64,000 bases of DNA, from the NCBI RefSeq assembly GCF_030317205.1, contig NZ_JASZYB010000001.1, positions 1,426,001-1,490,000 of the forward strand, given 5' to 3'. Shown here piece by piece: positions 18,243 to 27,049 of the stretch (the stretch's first letter is position 1; every line of letters begins with the position of its first letter). The stretch is from Variovorax sp. J2L1-78. GTDB lineage: Bacteria > Pseudomonadota > Gammaproteobacteria > Burkholderiales > Burkholderiaceae_C. Under the pieces are notes generated by a model. The model saw only the letters and a list, made by a program, of their open reading frames with translations. It did not search any database and was not told the DNA's origin. Both the position numbers and the translations under genes were made by a program.

Positions 18243-21170
18243 ATGAGCCTCGGCCTGTCCATGCACGGCGCGACGCGGGAAACCCGGTCCACCTGCCCCT
18301 ATTGCGGCGTGGGCTGCGGCGTGATCATCGAGTCCGCCGGCGCGCAGATCACGGGCGTGCGCGGCGACCCCGACCATCCGGCCAACTTCGGCCGGCTGTG
18401 CACCAAGGGCTCGACGCTGCACCTCACGGCGACAGCCGCGGTCACGATGCAGACGCGCCTGCTGCAGCCGATGCGGCGCGCGGAACGCGGCACGGCGCCT
18501 GCGGCCATCACCTGGGACGCCGCGCTCGACACCGCCACCGCAAAGTTCGCCCAGGTGATCCGCGACCACGGCCACGACGCCGTCGGCTTCTACATCTCGG
18601 GCCAGCTCCTCACCGAGGACTACTACGTCTTCAACAAGCTGGCCAAGGGCCTGATCGGCACCAACAACATCGACACCAACTCGCGCCTGTGCATGAGCAG
18701 CGCGGTCGCGGGCTACAAGAAGACGCTGGGCGCCGACGCGCCGCCGGCCTGCTACGACGACTTCAACCACGCGCAGTGCCTGTTCATCGTGGGCAGCAAC
18801 ACGGCCTGGGCGCACCCCATTTTGTTCCGTCGCATCGAGGACGCAAAGCGCGCGAACCCGGCGATGAAGATCGTCGTGGTCGACCCGCGCCGCACCGACA
18901 CCTGCGAGATCGCCGACCTGCACCTGGCCATCCAGCCCGGCACCGACGTGATGCTGTTCCACGGCCTGCTGCACCTGATGCTGCGCGAAGGCTGGACCCG
19001 CCCGGACTACATCGCAGCGCACACCAGCGGCTTCGATACGCTGGCGGCGCGGGTGCGCGACTGCACGCCCGAGCGCGTGGCACAGGTCTGCGGCATCGAT
19101 GCGCGCGACCTGCTCGAAACCGCACGCCTCTTCGCCACCTCGGCCGCCACGCTGAGCCTGTACTGCCAGGGCTTGAACCAGTCGTCGTCGGGCACGGCGA
19201 AGAACGCGACGCTGATCAACCTGCACCTGGCGACCGGGCAAATCGGCCGGCCCGGTGCCGGGCCTTTCTCGCTGACCGGCCAGCCCAACGCGATGGGTGG
19301 CCGCGAGGTCGGCGGCATGGCGAACCTGCTGGGCGCGCACCGCGACCTGGCCAACCCCGCGCACCGGGCCGAGGTGGCGGCGTTGTGGGGCGTGGCAGAC
19401 GTACCGGCCGCACCGGGCAAGACCGCGGTCGAGATGTTCCAGGCCGCGGCCGACGGCGAGGTCCGCGCGCTGTGGATCGCCTGCACCAACCCCGCGCAGT
19501 CGATGCCCGACCAGGCCACCGTGCGCCGCGCGCTGGAGCGCTGCGAGTTCGTGGTCGTGCAGGAGGCCTTCGCCACCACCGCGACCTGCGCCTACGCCGA
19601 CCTGCTGCTGCCGGCCACGACCTGGGGCGAGAAGCTGGGCACCGTGACCAACAGCGAGCGCCGCATTTCGCGCGTCCGCCAAGCGGTGCCCGCCCCCGGC
19701 GGGGCGCGGCACGACTGGTCGGCGGTCGCCGATTTCGCGCAGCGTCTCGAAGCGGTGCTGCCGCCGCGCAGCGTCACGCCGCTCTTCCCCTACGCCCTCG
19801 ACGCCGAAGCCGGTGCCGAAGCCATCTGGAACGAGCACCGCGAGAGCACGCGTGGCCGCGACCTGGACATCACCGGACTCAGCTGGCCCATTCTGGACGC
19901 ACAAGGTCCGCAGCAATGGCCGTGTCCTGCGGACACGGCCTGCGGCGGCAATGACAACGGCAACGCGACCGCGTTGCCGGCCGTCAGGCGCCAGTTCGGC
20001 AAGGCCCGCCTGTACGAAGACGGCGTGTTCCCCACACCCGACGGCCGCGCCCGCTTCTACGACGTCGCCTACAAGCCGGTGGCCGAAGCGCGCGAACCGC
20101 GCTACCCGCTCTCTCTCAACACCGGCCGGCTGCGCGACCAGTGGCACGGCATGAGCCGCACCGGCACGCTGGGCCGCTTGTTCGGCCACGTGCCGGAGCC
20201 GGTCGTGCAGATGCACCCGCAGGACATGGTGCACCGGGCGCTTCGCGACGGCGACCTCGTGCAGGTCGCATCCAAGCGCGGCGCGATCGTGCTGCCGGCG
20301 CAGGGCAGCACCGACATCGGCCCGGGCCAGAGCTTCATCGCCATGCACTGGGGCGAAGAGGCGCTGAGCGGCCGGTCGAGCGCCGGCGAGCGGCTGGCCG
20401 GCGTCAACACCCTGAGCACCCCGGTGTTCTGCCCCGATTCGAAGCAGCCCGAACTCAAGCACGCGGCGGTGCAGATTGCGAAGGCCGAGCTGCCCTGGTC
20501 GCTGCTCGCTGTGGCTTGGCTGCCCGGCGACCGGGTGCTCGCGGCGCATACCGCCTTGCGCGCGCTGATGCCGCGCTTCGCCTTCGCCAGTTGCGTGCCC
20601 TTCGGCAGCGGCGGCGCGCTGGCGGGCGGCGCGTCCGAACGCAGCGGGCTGCTGTTCCGCGCGGCCGACACCGAAGCTGCGTCACCCGAACTGCTCGCCG
20701 AGATCGAGGCCCTGCTCGGCTTGGCCGCACCGGAGACCCTGCGCTACATCGACGCTCGCCGGGGCCAGCACCGCGCCGCGCGGCTGGTGCGCTCGGACAC
20801 CGACCCGCAGGAAGCACGGCTCGACACCTTCCTGCTGGGCGGCGATACGCGCGCCGAAGCCTGGCTCAAACCGCTGCTGCAGGACCAGTTGCCCGCCCAG
20901 GCCTTCGGCCGCCAGCTCCTGCGGCCGGGTGTCACGGCACCGGTGCCCATGCAGGCACGCGGCAAGGTCGTCTGCAGTTGCTTCGGCGTGACCGAAACCG
21001 CCATCCAGCTGCACCTGCCGCGCTGCACAGGCGCGGATCGCGAACGCCTGGCCGCGCTGCAGGGCGAACTCCAATGCGGCACCAACTGCGGCTCCTGCCT
21101 GCCCGAACTGCAGCGCATGCTGCACGCCACGCCGGCCGCGGCCGCCGCACCCGAGGTGGCGCTGTCGTGA
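18243..21170 (+). CDS. nasA: assimilatory nitrate reductase, molybdenum catalytic subunit with BFD domain
   Basis: A 975-residue cytoplasmic Mo-bisMGD enzyme reducing nitrate to nitrite. An N-terminal [4Fe-4S] motif uses Cys18, Cys21, Cys25 and Cys53 (STCPYCGVGCG and GRLCTKGS). The molybdopterin oxidoreductase core follows, then the molydopterin-binding C-domain (about 600-730). A BFD-type [2Fe-2S] domain closes the chain, from VVCSCFGVTETAIQ to QCGTNCGSCLPEL. The fused BFD domain should accept electrons from the flavoprotein encoded upstream. No signal peptide, as expected for the assimilatory type. Needs Mog-dependent cofactor; mog lies 8.5 kb downstream. Confidence 0.95.
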   Translation: MSLGLSMHGATRETRSTCPYCGVGCGVIIESAGAQITGVRGDPDHPANFGRLCTKGSTLHLTATAAVTMQTRLLQPMRRAERGTAPAAITWDAALDTATAKFAQVIRDHGHDAVGFYISGQLLTEDYYVFNKLAKGLIGTNNIDTNSRLCMSSAVAGYKKTLGADAPPACYDDFNHAQCLFIVGSNTAWAHPILFRRIEDAKRANPAMKIVVVDPRRTDTCEIADLHLAIQPGTDVMLFHGLLHLMLREGWTRPDYIAAHTSGFDTLAARVRDCTPERVAQVCGIDARDLLETARLFATSAATLSLYCQGLNQSSSGTAKNATLINLHLATGQIGRPGAGPFSLTGQPNAMGGREVGGMANLLGAHRDLANPAHRAEVAALWGVADVPAAPGKTAVEMFQAAADGEVRALWIACTNPAQSMPDQATVRRALERCEFVVVQEAFATTATCAYADLLLPATTWGEKLGTVTNSERRISRVRQAVPAPGGARHDWSAVADFAQRLEAVLPPRSVTPLFPYALDAEAGAEAIWNEHRESTRGRDLDITGLSWPILDAQGPQQWPCPADTACGGNDNGNATALPAVRRQFGKARLYEDGVFPTPDGRARFYDVAYKPVAEAREPRYPLSLNTGRLRDQWHGMSRTGTLGRLFGHVPEPVVQMHPQDMVHRALRDGDLVQVASKRGAIVLPAQGSTDIGPGQSFIAMHWGEEALSGRSSAGERLAGVNTLSTPVFCPDSKQPELKHAAVQIAKAELPWSLLAVAWLPGDRVLAAHTALRALMPRFAFASCVPFGSGGALAGGASERSGLLFRAADTEAASPELLAEIEALLGLAAPETLRYIDARRGQHRAARLVRSDTDPQEARLDTFLLGGDTRAEAWLKPLLQDQLPAQAFGRQLLRPGVTAPVPMQARGKVVCSCFGVTETAIQLHLPRCTGADRERLAALQGELQCGTNCGSCLPELQRMLHATPAAAAAPEVALS

Positions 21171-21190
21171 ACGTCCTTGGTGCGTCCACG

Positions 21191-21221
21191 GGCATAAGCG
21201 AAGCGCTTTTTCGGCATAAGC
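21191..21221. repeat. paired direct repeats GGCATAAGC upstream of ybiB
   Basis: GGCATAAGC occurs at 21191-21199 and again at 21213-21221, 22 bases apart, that is two helical turns on the same DNA face. It lies in the 74-bp gap between nasA and ybiB, before a GACAAT-like -10 candidate (21229). A regulator site for an internal ybiB-cobA promoter is plausible but unproven. Confidence 0.35.
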
Positions 21222-21244
21222 CTTGCGGGACAATCCGCCTACCC

Positions 21245-22150
21245 ATGGGAATCAGCCAGTACATCAAGGAAATCGGCCGCGGCGCCCGAGGCGCCCGGCC
21301 ACTCACGCGCGAACAGTCGGCCGACCTGTTCGGCCAGGTGCTGGACGGCACCGTCACCGACCTCGAGATCGGCGGCTTCTGCCTGGCCATGCGCATCAAG
21401 GGCGAGACGCCCGAGGAGATGGCCGGCTTCCTCGACGCCACCCACGCGCGCCTGACCCTGTTTCCCGCCGCGGGCCGCGCGCTGGTCGTGCTGCCCAGCT
21501 ACAACGGCGCGCGCAAGCTGCCGGTGCTCACGCCGCTGCTTGCGATGCTGCTGGCGCGCGAAGGCCTGCCGGTGCTGGTGCACGGCAGTGCCAGCGAGTC
21601 GAGCCGCGTGCTGGCGTCGAACGTGCTGGCCGCGCTCGACGTGCCGGCGCTCGCCGCCGTGCGCGCAATCGCCGACGGCGAGGTGGCCTTCGCGTCGACC
21701 GAGCTGCTGAACCCGGCGCTGAAGAAACTGCTCGACGTGCGCCGCGTGGTCGGCCTGCGCAACCCCGGCCACAGCGTCGTGAAGCTGATGCGGCCGACCG
21801 CCGGCCCCTGCGTGGTGGTCGCGAGCTACACGCATCCGGCCTACGCCACGGTGATGGGCGACACCTTCGCGCTCACCGGCACCACGGCGCTGCTGTCGCG
21901 CGGGCTCGAGGGCGAGGTCGTGTCCGACCCGCGCCGCACCGCGCAGATCGACGGCTACGTGCGCGGCGCGCGGCAGGAACTGCAGGCGCAGCAGGCCGGC
22001 ACGCTGGCCGAGGTGCCTGGCCTGCCGACCGAGATCGACATCGCATCGACCGTGCACTACACGCGCCGCGTGCTGGCGGGCGAACTGCCCGTGCCTGAAG
22101 CGATCGCCACGCAGGTCGCGCACATCCGACAACTGGCCTCCCACGCATGA
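21245..22150 (+). CDS. ybiB: YbiB family DNA-binding protein (anthranilate phosphoribosyltransferase fold)
   Basis: A 301-residue protein with the TrpD-like fold: an N-terminal helical part starting MGISQYIKEIGRGARGARPL, then a phosphoribosyltransferase-like domain (about residue 75 onward) with VLVHGSASESSRVLASNVL. E. coli YbiB of this family binds nucleic acid and has no TrpD activity. In Burkholderiales it commonly sits between nasA and cobA, but its contribution to nitrate use is not known. ATG 21245 gives the conserved family N-terminus. Its stop overlaps cobA by 4 bp. Confidence 0.88.
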   Translation: MGISQYIKEIGRGARGARPLTREQSADLFGQVLDGTVTDLEIGGFCLAMRIKGETPEEMAGFLDATHARLTLFPAAGRALVVLPSYNGARKLPVLTPLLAMLLAREGLPVLVHGSASESSRVLASNVLAALDVPALAAVRAIADGEVAFASTELLNPALKKLLDVRRVVGLRNPGHSVVKLMRPTAGPCVVVASYTHPAYATVMGDTFALTGTTALLSRGLEGEVVSDPRRTAQIDGYVRGARQELQAQQAGTLAEVPGLPTEIDIASTVHYTRRVLAGELPVPEAIATQVAHIRQLASHA

Positions 22151-22959
22151 ACGACCTCACCCATCACGGCCACCACGGCGCCTGCACGCTGGTCGGCGCC
22201 GGCCCCGGCGACCCGGAACTGCTGACGCTCAAGGCGGTCAAGGCGATCGGCGCAGCCACCGTGCTCTTCGTCGACGACCTGGTGAACGACGCCATCCTCG
22301 AGCATGCCCGCCCCGGCGCACGCATCGTGCACGTGGGCAAGCGCGGCGGCTGCAAGAGCACGCCGCAGGCCTTCATCGAGAAGCTCATGATCACCGCGGT
22401 GCGCGAGGGCGAGACGGTGGTGCGCCTCAAGGGCGGCGACCCCTTCATCTTCGGCCGCGGCGGCGAGGAGGTGGAACACCTGCGCGAGGCCGGCATCGAG
22501 GTCGCCGTGGTCAACGGCATCACCGCCGGCCTGGCCGCCGTGACCGCGCTGGGCGTGCCGCTGACGCACCGCGACCACGCGCAGGGCGTTGTTTTCGTCA
22601 CCGGCCACGCCAAGACCGGCGCCGGCGCACAGCAGGACCCGACCGACTGGCGCGGCCTGGCCGGCATGGCGCATCACGCGCGCCTGACCCTGGTGATCTA
22701 CATGGGCGTGGCCGGTGCGGCGCACATCCAGCGCGAGCTGCTGCAGGGCCTGCCGGCCTCGACGCCGGTCGTGGTCGTGCAGTACGCGAGCCTGCCGCAC
22801 CAACGCCACGTGGCGACCACGCTCGAGCGCCTGTGCCTCGACATGGCCGACGCCGGCCTGGGCAGCCCGGCGGTGATCGTGGTGGGCGACGTGCTGCGCG
22901 GTCTGGCGGCGGCGGGCGTGCAGCCGGAGGCTTCGCGCCGAGAGGCCGGGCGCAGGTAA
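22147..22959 (+). CDS. cobA: uroporphyrinogen-III C-methyltransferase
   Basis: A 270-residue SUMT enzyme methylating uroporphyrinogen III twice from S-adenosylmethionine to give precorrin-2, the entry to sirohaem and cobalamin. The motifs VGAGPGDPELLTLKA (SAM loop), VGKRGGCKS, RLKGGDPFIFGRGGEE and VVNGITAGLA are all present. Only the methylase domain is encoded, without the CysG dehydrogenase/chelatase part. Four-base overlap with ybiB places it in the nitrate operon, where it would supply sirohaem for a nitrite reductase encoded elsewhere. Confidence 0.95.
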   Translation: MNDLTHHGHHGACTLVGAGPGDPELLTLKAVKAIGAATVLFVDDLVNDAILEHARPGARIVHVGKRGGCKSTPQAFIEKLMITAVREGETVVRLKGGDPFIFGRGGEEVEHLREAGIEVAVVNGITAGLAAVTALGVPLTHRDHAQGVVFVTGHAKTGAGAQQDPTDWRGLAGMAHHARLTLVIYMGVAGAAHIQRELLQGLPASTPVVVVQYASLPHQRHVATTLERLCLDMADAGLGSPAVIVVGDVLRGLAAAGVQPEASRREAGRR

Positions 22960-23053
22960 GGGCACGACGGCGGCACACGCCGTTCGGCCTGTCGCGTCGC
23001 GCGAGGGCTGCCCCTAAAATCCGCCGATTCCACAACAACATCGAGGGGTCGGC

Positions 23054-24184
23054 ATGCTCAAGATCGACAAGCTCAACGAGTTCACGGCGAGCCACGGCGA
23101 GCTGCAGCGCGGCAAGGGGCTGGTCACCGGGACCATCGCGCTGAGCCTGGGCATCCTGTGCTTCCTCGGGGTGCTGGCCTTCCACTTCCCGCAGTACCTC
23201 ACCACGCCCGAGCTGCGCCGCAGCTACAACGTCGACATCATGCGCACCATCCTGCTGGTGGCGATGGTCGTGGCGGGCGGTCTGGCGCTGGTGAACATCG
23301 TGTTCAACCGCTCGCGCTGGCTGTCGTCGGCGGCCTTCCTGCTGATCGTCTCGGCGGCGCTGCTGGGCGGCCACAAGGTGCCGGTGAACGACTTCGCGGA
23401 CAACACGCCCTACATCGGCCTGGACTGGTTCATCCTCGACCTGCTGGGCTCGGCGCTGATCTTCATCTTCATCGAGAAACTGTTCGCGCACCGCAAGGAC
23501 CAGCCGGTGTTCCGCGCCGAATGGCAGACCGACTTCCATCACTTCGTCGTCAACCACATGATCGTGGGCTTCGTGCTGCTGGCGACCAACCTGCTGGTGC
23601 ACAAGCTCTTCGGCTGGGCCGCCAACGACGGCATCCGCGGCTGGATCGCCGGCCTGCCCTTCTGGGCGGGTGTGCTGCTGATCATCCTGGTGGCCGACCT
23701 GGTGCAGTACTGGACGCACCGCGCCTACCACGAGGTGCCGGTGCTCTGGCGCCTGCACGCGGTGCACCACAGCGTCAAGAGCATGGACTGGATGGCCGGC
23801 TCGCGTCAGCACATCCTGGAACTGCTGATCACGCGCACGCTGGTGCTGGCGCCGATCTACGTGCTGGGCTTCAGCAAGGAAGTGATCGACGCGTACATCG
23901 TGGTGGTCGGCTTCCAGGCGGTGTTCAACCACTGCAACGTGAACGTGCGCCTCGGCCCCCTGCGCTACCTCATCGTCACGCCGAACTTCCACCACTGGCA
24001 CCATGCGCAGGACCAGGAGGCGCTCGACCGCAACTACGCAGCGCACTACGCCTTCCTCGACTACCTCTTCGGCACCGCGGTGAAGAGCACCAAGCTCTGG
24101 CCGGAACAGTACGGCGTGCTGGGCGACTACGTGCCGAATGGGTTCTTCAAGCAGCTGAAGTTTCCGTTCGTGTGGAAGGGTTGA
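23054..24184 (+). CDS. sterol desaturase/fatty acid hydroxylase family membrane protein
   Basis: A 376-residue membrane protein with about six to seven helices and the di-iron histidine boxes of the fatty acid hydroxylase superfamily: HRAYH (222-226), HAVHH (235-239) and HHWHH (313-317). A further histidine lies at NHCN (about 293). Members hydroxylate or desaturate lipids, carotenoids or sterols; the substrate here cannot be told. A TAAAAT element (about 23015) and a gap of 94 bp after cobA suggest its own promoter. The following lipoprotein gene starts within six bases of its stop. Confidence 0.85.
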   Translation: MLKIDKLNEFTASHGELQRGKGLVTGTIALSLGILCFLGVLAFHFPQYLTTPELRRSYNVDIMRTILLVAMVVAGGLALVNIVFNRSRWLSSAAFLLIVSAALLGGHKVPVNDFADNTPYIGLDWFILDLLGSALIFIFIEKLFAHRKDQPVFRAEWQTDFHHFVVNHMIVGFVLLATNLLVHKLFGWAANDGIRGWIAGLPFWAGVLLIILVADLVQYWTHRAYHEVPVLWRLHAVHHSVKSMDWMAGSRQHILELLITRTLVLAPIYVLGFSKEVIDAYIVVVGFQAVFNHCNVNVRLGPLRYLIVTPNFHHWHHAQDQEALDRNYAAHYAFLDYLFGTAVKSTKLWPEQYGVLGDYVPNGFFKQLKFPFVWKG

Positions 24185-24189
24185 GCGCC

Positions 24190-24981
24190 TTGAGCCCGAC
24201 CGGCCTGCGTGGCGCTTCCCTGTTCGTCGCCGCCCTGCTGCTGGCCGGTTGCGCCTCGCGCTTCGAGCCTTCCGAGAACGGCGGGCTGCCGCGGCTCAAC
24301 GTCCAGAGCTCGGCGATCGCGCCGGGCAACGGCGGCGAGCTGATCCCGGCGACCGCGCTCGAGCCCGGGGACATCCTGCTCACGTCGGTCGCGACGCTGG
24401 GCTCCTTCGGCATCCGGCTGGGCACCTTTTCGCCGGTGAGCCACGCCGTGCTGTACCTGGGCGACGGCCAAGTCGCCGAAGCCGTGGGCGACGGCGTGCG
24501 TGCGCGTCGCATCGACGACGTGGTGGCCGAAGAACAGATGGTGGTCGCCTTCCGTCACCCCGGCATCGACGCCGAGCACGCGCAGCGCCTGCGTGGCTGG
24601 GCGATGTCGCAGGTCGGCACGCGCTACAACACGGTCGGCGTGATGCTGAACGCGCCCTTCGTGCTGAACCGACGCATTTGCGAGTTGCCGCTGATGCCCG
24701 GCGCCGCACGCGACTTCTGCCTGCGCGGCTTCGCCATGGTGCAACTGGGCGCGAGTCGCAACGACCAATTCTTCTGTTCGCAGTTCGTGCTGGAAGCCTA
24801 CAACCAGGCCGGCCTGCCCGTGACCATGGCCGACCCGCGCTGGGTGAGCCCGGCCGACCTGCTGCACATGCGCGAGGGCGACGTGCCGTCGATCCCCGCA
24901 ACGCAGCCGCTGCGCTACGTCGGCCACCTCAAGTACAACCCGCCGCCGGTGATCGTGGTCGACGGGACGACCGCGCGTTGA
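24190..24981 (+). CDS. lipoprotein with YiiX/NlpC-P60-like cysteine hydrolase fold
   Basis: A lipoprotein of about 263 residues: LFVAALLLAGC lipobox, then a permuted NlpC/P60-like domain of the YiiX/YebB type. Visible signs are EPGDILLTS near the N-terminus, SPVSHAVLYLGDGQVAEA (candidate catalytic His) and QFFCSQFVLEAY (candidate catalytic Cys). Related enzymes cut peptide or lipid amide/ester bonds. I chose TTG 24190 since GGAAGGG ends nine bases upstream; TTG 24181 is the other option. No ATG is available before the lipobox. Its stop overlaps the next gene. Confidence 0.75.
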   Translation: MSPTGLRGASLFVAALLLAGCASRFEPSENGGLPRLNVQSSAIAPGNGGELIPATALEPGDILLTSVATLGSFGIRLGTFSPVSHAVLYLGDGQVAEAVGDGVRARRIDDVVAEEQMVVAFRHPGIDAEHAQRLRGWAMSQVGTRYNTVGVMLNAPFVLNRRICELPLMPGAARDFCLRGFAMVQLGASRNDQFFCSQFVLEAYNQAGLPVTMADPRWVSPADLLHMREGDVPSIPATQPLRYVGHLKYNPPPVIVVDGTTAR

Positions 24982-26180
24982 CGTTCGACGCCGTCGTCAT
25001 CGGTGCGGGGGCCGCCGGGCTGTTTTGCGCAGCGCAGGCCGGCCAGCGCGGCCGCAAGGTGCTGCTGATCGACCACAGCGAACGCGTGGCCGAGAAGATC
25101 CGCATCTCGGGCGGCGGCCGCTGCAACTTCACCAACCGCGACATCGACGTGCGCGCGCCGCAGCGCCACTTCGTGAGCGAGAACCCGAATTTCTGCCGTT
25201 CGGCCCTGTCGCGCTACACATCGCAGCAGTTCATCGGGCTGATCGAGCGGCACGGTATCGCGTACCACGAGAAGCACAAGGGCCAGCTGTTCTGCGACGG
25301 ACCGTCGCAGCAGATCATCGACATGCTGCTGGCCGAGTGCGACGCGGGCGGCGTGACGCGCTGGCAACCCTGCGCCGTGCGGGGCGTGGCGTTCGACGAA
25401 AGCCAGGCCCTCTACTGCCTCGACACCGACCGCGGCAGGGTCGAAACACCCCAGCTGGTGGTGGCGACGGGCGGCCTGTCGATCCCGCAACTGGGCGCGA
25501 GCGACTTCGGCTACCGGCTGGCCCAGCAGTTCGGCCTGCGTCTGGTGGCGCCCCGTCCAGCGCTGGTCCCGCTCACCTTCGCCGGCGACGGCTGGGCACC
25601 CTACGCCGGGCTGGCCGGCCTGGCGCTGCCGGTGCAGATCGAAACCGGCCGCAAGAAGGAACGCATCGCCTTCCTGGAAGACCTGCTCTTCACCCACCGC
25701 GGCCTGTCGGGTCCGGCCGTGCTGCAGATCTCGAGCTACTGGCGCGAGGGCGAGCCGCTCACGATCGATTTCGCCCCCGGCACCGACGTGGCGGCGGCGC
25801 TGGGCGAGGCCAAGTCCCGCTCGCGCAAGCGCATCGCCAACGAACTGGCGGCACTGGTCCCGTCGCGGCTGGCCGACGCCTGGGTGGGCGGCGACCCGGC
25901 TCTCCAGCGCCCGGTGAACGAGGCCGCCGACAAGGCCCTGAACCAGTTGGCCGAGCGCGTCAGCCGTTGGGCCATCACCCCGGCCGGCACCGAGGGCTAC
26001 AAGAAGGCCGAGGTCACGGCCGGTGGCGTCGACACGCGCGACCTCTCGTCCCAGACCCTCGAATCGAAGCAGCCGGGCCTCTTTTTCATCGGCGAAGTGG
26101 TCGACGTGACGGGGTGGCTGGGCGGTTACAACTTTCAATGGGCGTGGGCCAGTGCCCATGCGTGCGCCAACGCGTTATAA
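24978..26180 (+). CDS. NAD(P)/FAD-dependent oxidoreductase, HI0933/YhiN family
   Basis: A 400-residue flavoprotein of the HI0933/BaiN family: N-terminal VVIGAGAAGLFCAAQAG, RISGGGRCNFTNRD, VVATGGLSIPQLGASDFGY and the C-terminal GEVVDVTGWLGGYNFQWAWA, all family hallmarks. The physiological substrate is unclear for most members. It starts at TTG 24978 in a 4-bp overlap (TTGA) with the previous stop; the sequence LTFDAVVIGAG would be hard to shorten. Its 3' end contains the candidate rpsU -10 box. Confidence 0.88.
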   Translation: MTFDAVVIGAGAAGLFCAAQAGQRGRKVLLIDHSERVAEKIRISGGGRCNFTNRDIDVRAPQRHFVSENPNFCRSALSRYTSQQFIGLIERHGIAYHEKHKGQLFCDGPSQQIIDMLLAECDAGGVTRWQPCAVRGVAFDESQALYCLDTDRGRVETPQLVVATGGLSIPQLGASDFGYRLAQQFGLRLVAPRPALVPLTFAGDGWAPYAGLAGLALPVQIETGRKKERIAFLEDLLFTHRGLSGPAVLQISSYWREGEPLTIDFAPGTDVAAALGEAKSRSRKRIANELAALVPSRLADAWVGGDPALQRPVNEAADKALNQLAERVSRWAITPAGTEGYKKAEVTAGGVDTRDLSSQTLESKQPGLFFIGEVVDVTGWLGGYNFQWAWASAHACANAL

Positions 26181-26181
26181 T
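26153..26181 (+). promoter_or_regulatory. candidate rpsU promoter inside upstream gene end
   Basis: A perfect TATAAT (26176-26181) overlaps the TAA stop (26178-26180) of the HI0933-type gene. The -35 position 17 bases upstream (26153) reads TGCCCA, a poor match. Transcription from about 26188 would give a 100-base leader for rpsU. Confidence 0.5.
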
Positions 26182-26203
26182 CGCGGGCTAACTTTTGGCC
26201 TTC

Positions 26204-26267
26204 CCTCAACGGCCACCAAGATTTTCAGTTGAGGAACCCCGGCCTGGGGCCTCGATCTCCCCCGGCC
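26204..26267 (+). promoter_or_regulatory. structured 5' leader of rpsU
   Basis: Two stem-loops in the rpsU leader: CCTCAAC (26204-26210) with GTTGAGG (26228-26234), perfect over 7 bp with a 17-base loop; and GGCCTGGGG (26241-26249) with CCCCCGGCC (26259-26267), 8 of 9 pairs. They lie 24 bases before the start codon. Ribosomal-protein leaders are often autoregulatory; that this one is, remains inference. Confidence 0.45.
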
Positions 26268-26290
26268 AACTTCAGTTCAACGATTCATCA

Positions 26291-26503
26291 ATGACCACCA
26301 TCCGCGTTAAAGAAAACGAGCCCTTCGACGTTGCCCTTCGTCGCTTCAAGCGCACCATCGAAAAGCTCGGCCTGCTGACCGACCTGCGTGCCCGCGAGTT
26401 CTACGAAAAGCCGACCGCCGAGCGCAAGCGCAAGAAGGCTGCGGCCGTCAAGCGCCACTACAAGCGCGTGCGCAGCATGCAGCTCCCCAAGAAGCTGTAC
26501 TAA
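26291..26503 (+). CDS. rpsU: 30S ribosomal protein S21
   Basis: A 70-residue basic protein of the small ribosomal subunit that aids mRNA base pairing at the 16S 3' end. The sequence [20 protein letters not shown] and the Lys/Arg-rich C-terminus ([18 protein letters not shown]) match S21. Full length. Followed by an intrinsic terminator and then yqeY, an order common in Proteobacteria. Confidence 0.97.
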
Positions 26504-26537
26504 GCACCCCTTCGCTGGCCGCGTGCCAGTGAACCGA

Positions 26538-26573
26538 GCCGCGCCGGGGAAACCTGCCGCGGCTTTTGTTTTT
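26538..26573 (+). terminator. intrinsic terminator between rpsU and yqeY
   Basis: GCCGCG (26538-26543) pairs with CGCGGC (26558-26563), followed by TTTTGTTTTT. It lies 35 bp after the rpsU stop and 27 bp before yqeY. It probably keeps most rpsU transcripts short while letting some read into yqeY. Confidence 0.75.
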
Positions 26574-26599
26574 GCCGCCGACAAGGAAAGAAGAAAGCC

Positions 26600-27049
26600 A
26601 TGACCCTCAAGGAACAGATCACCGAAGACATGAAGACCGCGATGCGCGCCAAGGACAGCGAGCGCCTGGGCACCATCCGTCTGTTGCTGGCCGCGCTGAA
26701 GCAGAAGGAAGTCGACGAACGCGTGGAACTCGACGACCCCATGGTCGTGGCCATCGTCGACAAGATGGTCAAGCAGCGCAAGGACTCGATCGCCGCCTTC
26801 ACGACCGGTGGCCGCGCCGACCTGGCCGACAAGGAATCCGCCGAGATCAAGGTCCTGGAGGTCTACCTGCCCCAGCGCATGAGCGCCGAGGAGACCGTGG
26901 CCGCCGTGAAGGCCATCGTGGCCGAACTGGGCGCCAGCGGCCCCGGCGACATGGGCAAGGTCATGGGCGTCGTGAAGACGCGCCTGGCCGGCAAGGCCGA
27001 CATGGGCCAGGTCAGCGCAGCCGTCAAGGCGGCCTTGTCAGGCGCCTGA
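26600..27049 (+). CDS. yqeY: GatB/YqeY domain protein
   Basis: A 149-residue cytoplasmic protein of the YqeY family, similar to the tRNA-binding tail domain of GatB. Conserved parts are MTLKEQITEDMKTAMRAKDS, LRLLLAALKQKEVDER-like segment near residues 28-45, and the C-terminal PGDMGKVMGVVKTRLAGKAD. A role in tRNA-dependent amidation is often suggested, but not established for free-standing forms. AAGGAAAGAAG precedes the start. It overlaps the Nudix gene by one base (TGATG). Confidence 0.93.
   Translation: MTLKEQITEDMKTAMRAKDSERLGTIRLLLAALKQKEVDERVELDDPMVVAIVDKMVKQRKDSIAAFTTGGRADLADKESAEIKVLEVYLPQRMSAEETVAAVKAIVAELGASGPGDMGKVMGVVKTRLAGKADMGQVSAAVKAALSGA

Noticed and set aside
16941..20549. 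Open frame of about 1200 codons on the minus strand opposite nasA and its reductase gene
   Set aside because: His/Arg/Gly-rich nonsense composition typical of the reverse frame of GC-rich genes; the plus-strand genes carry clear motifs.
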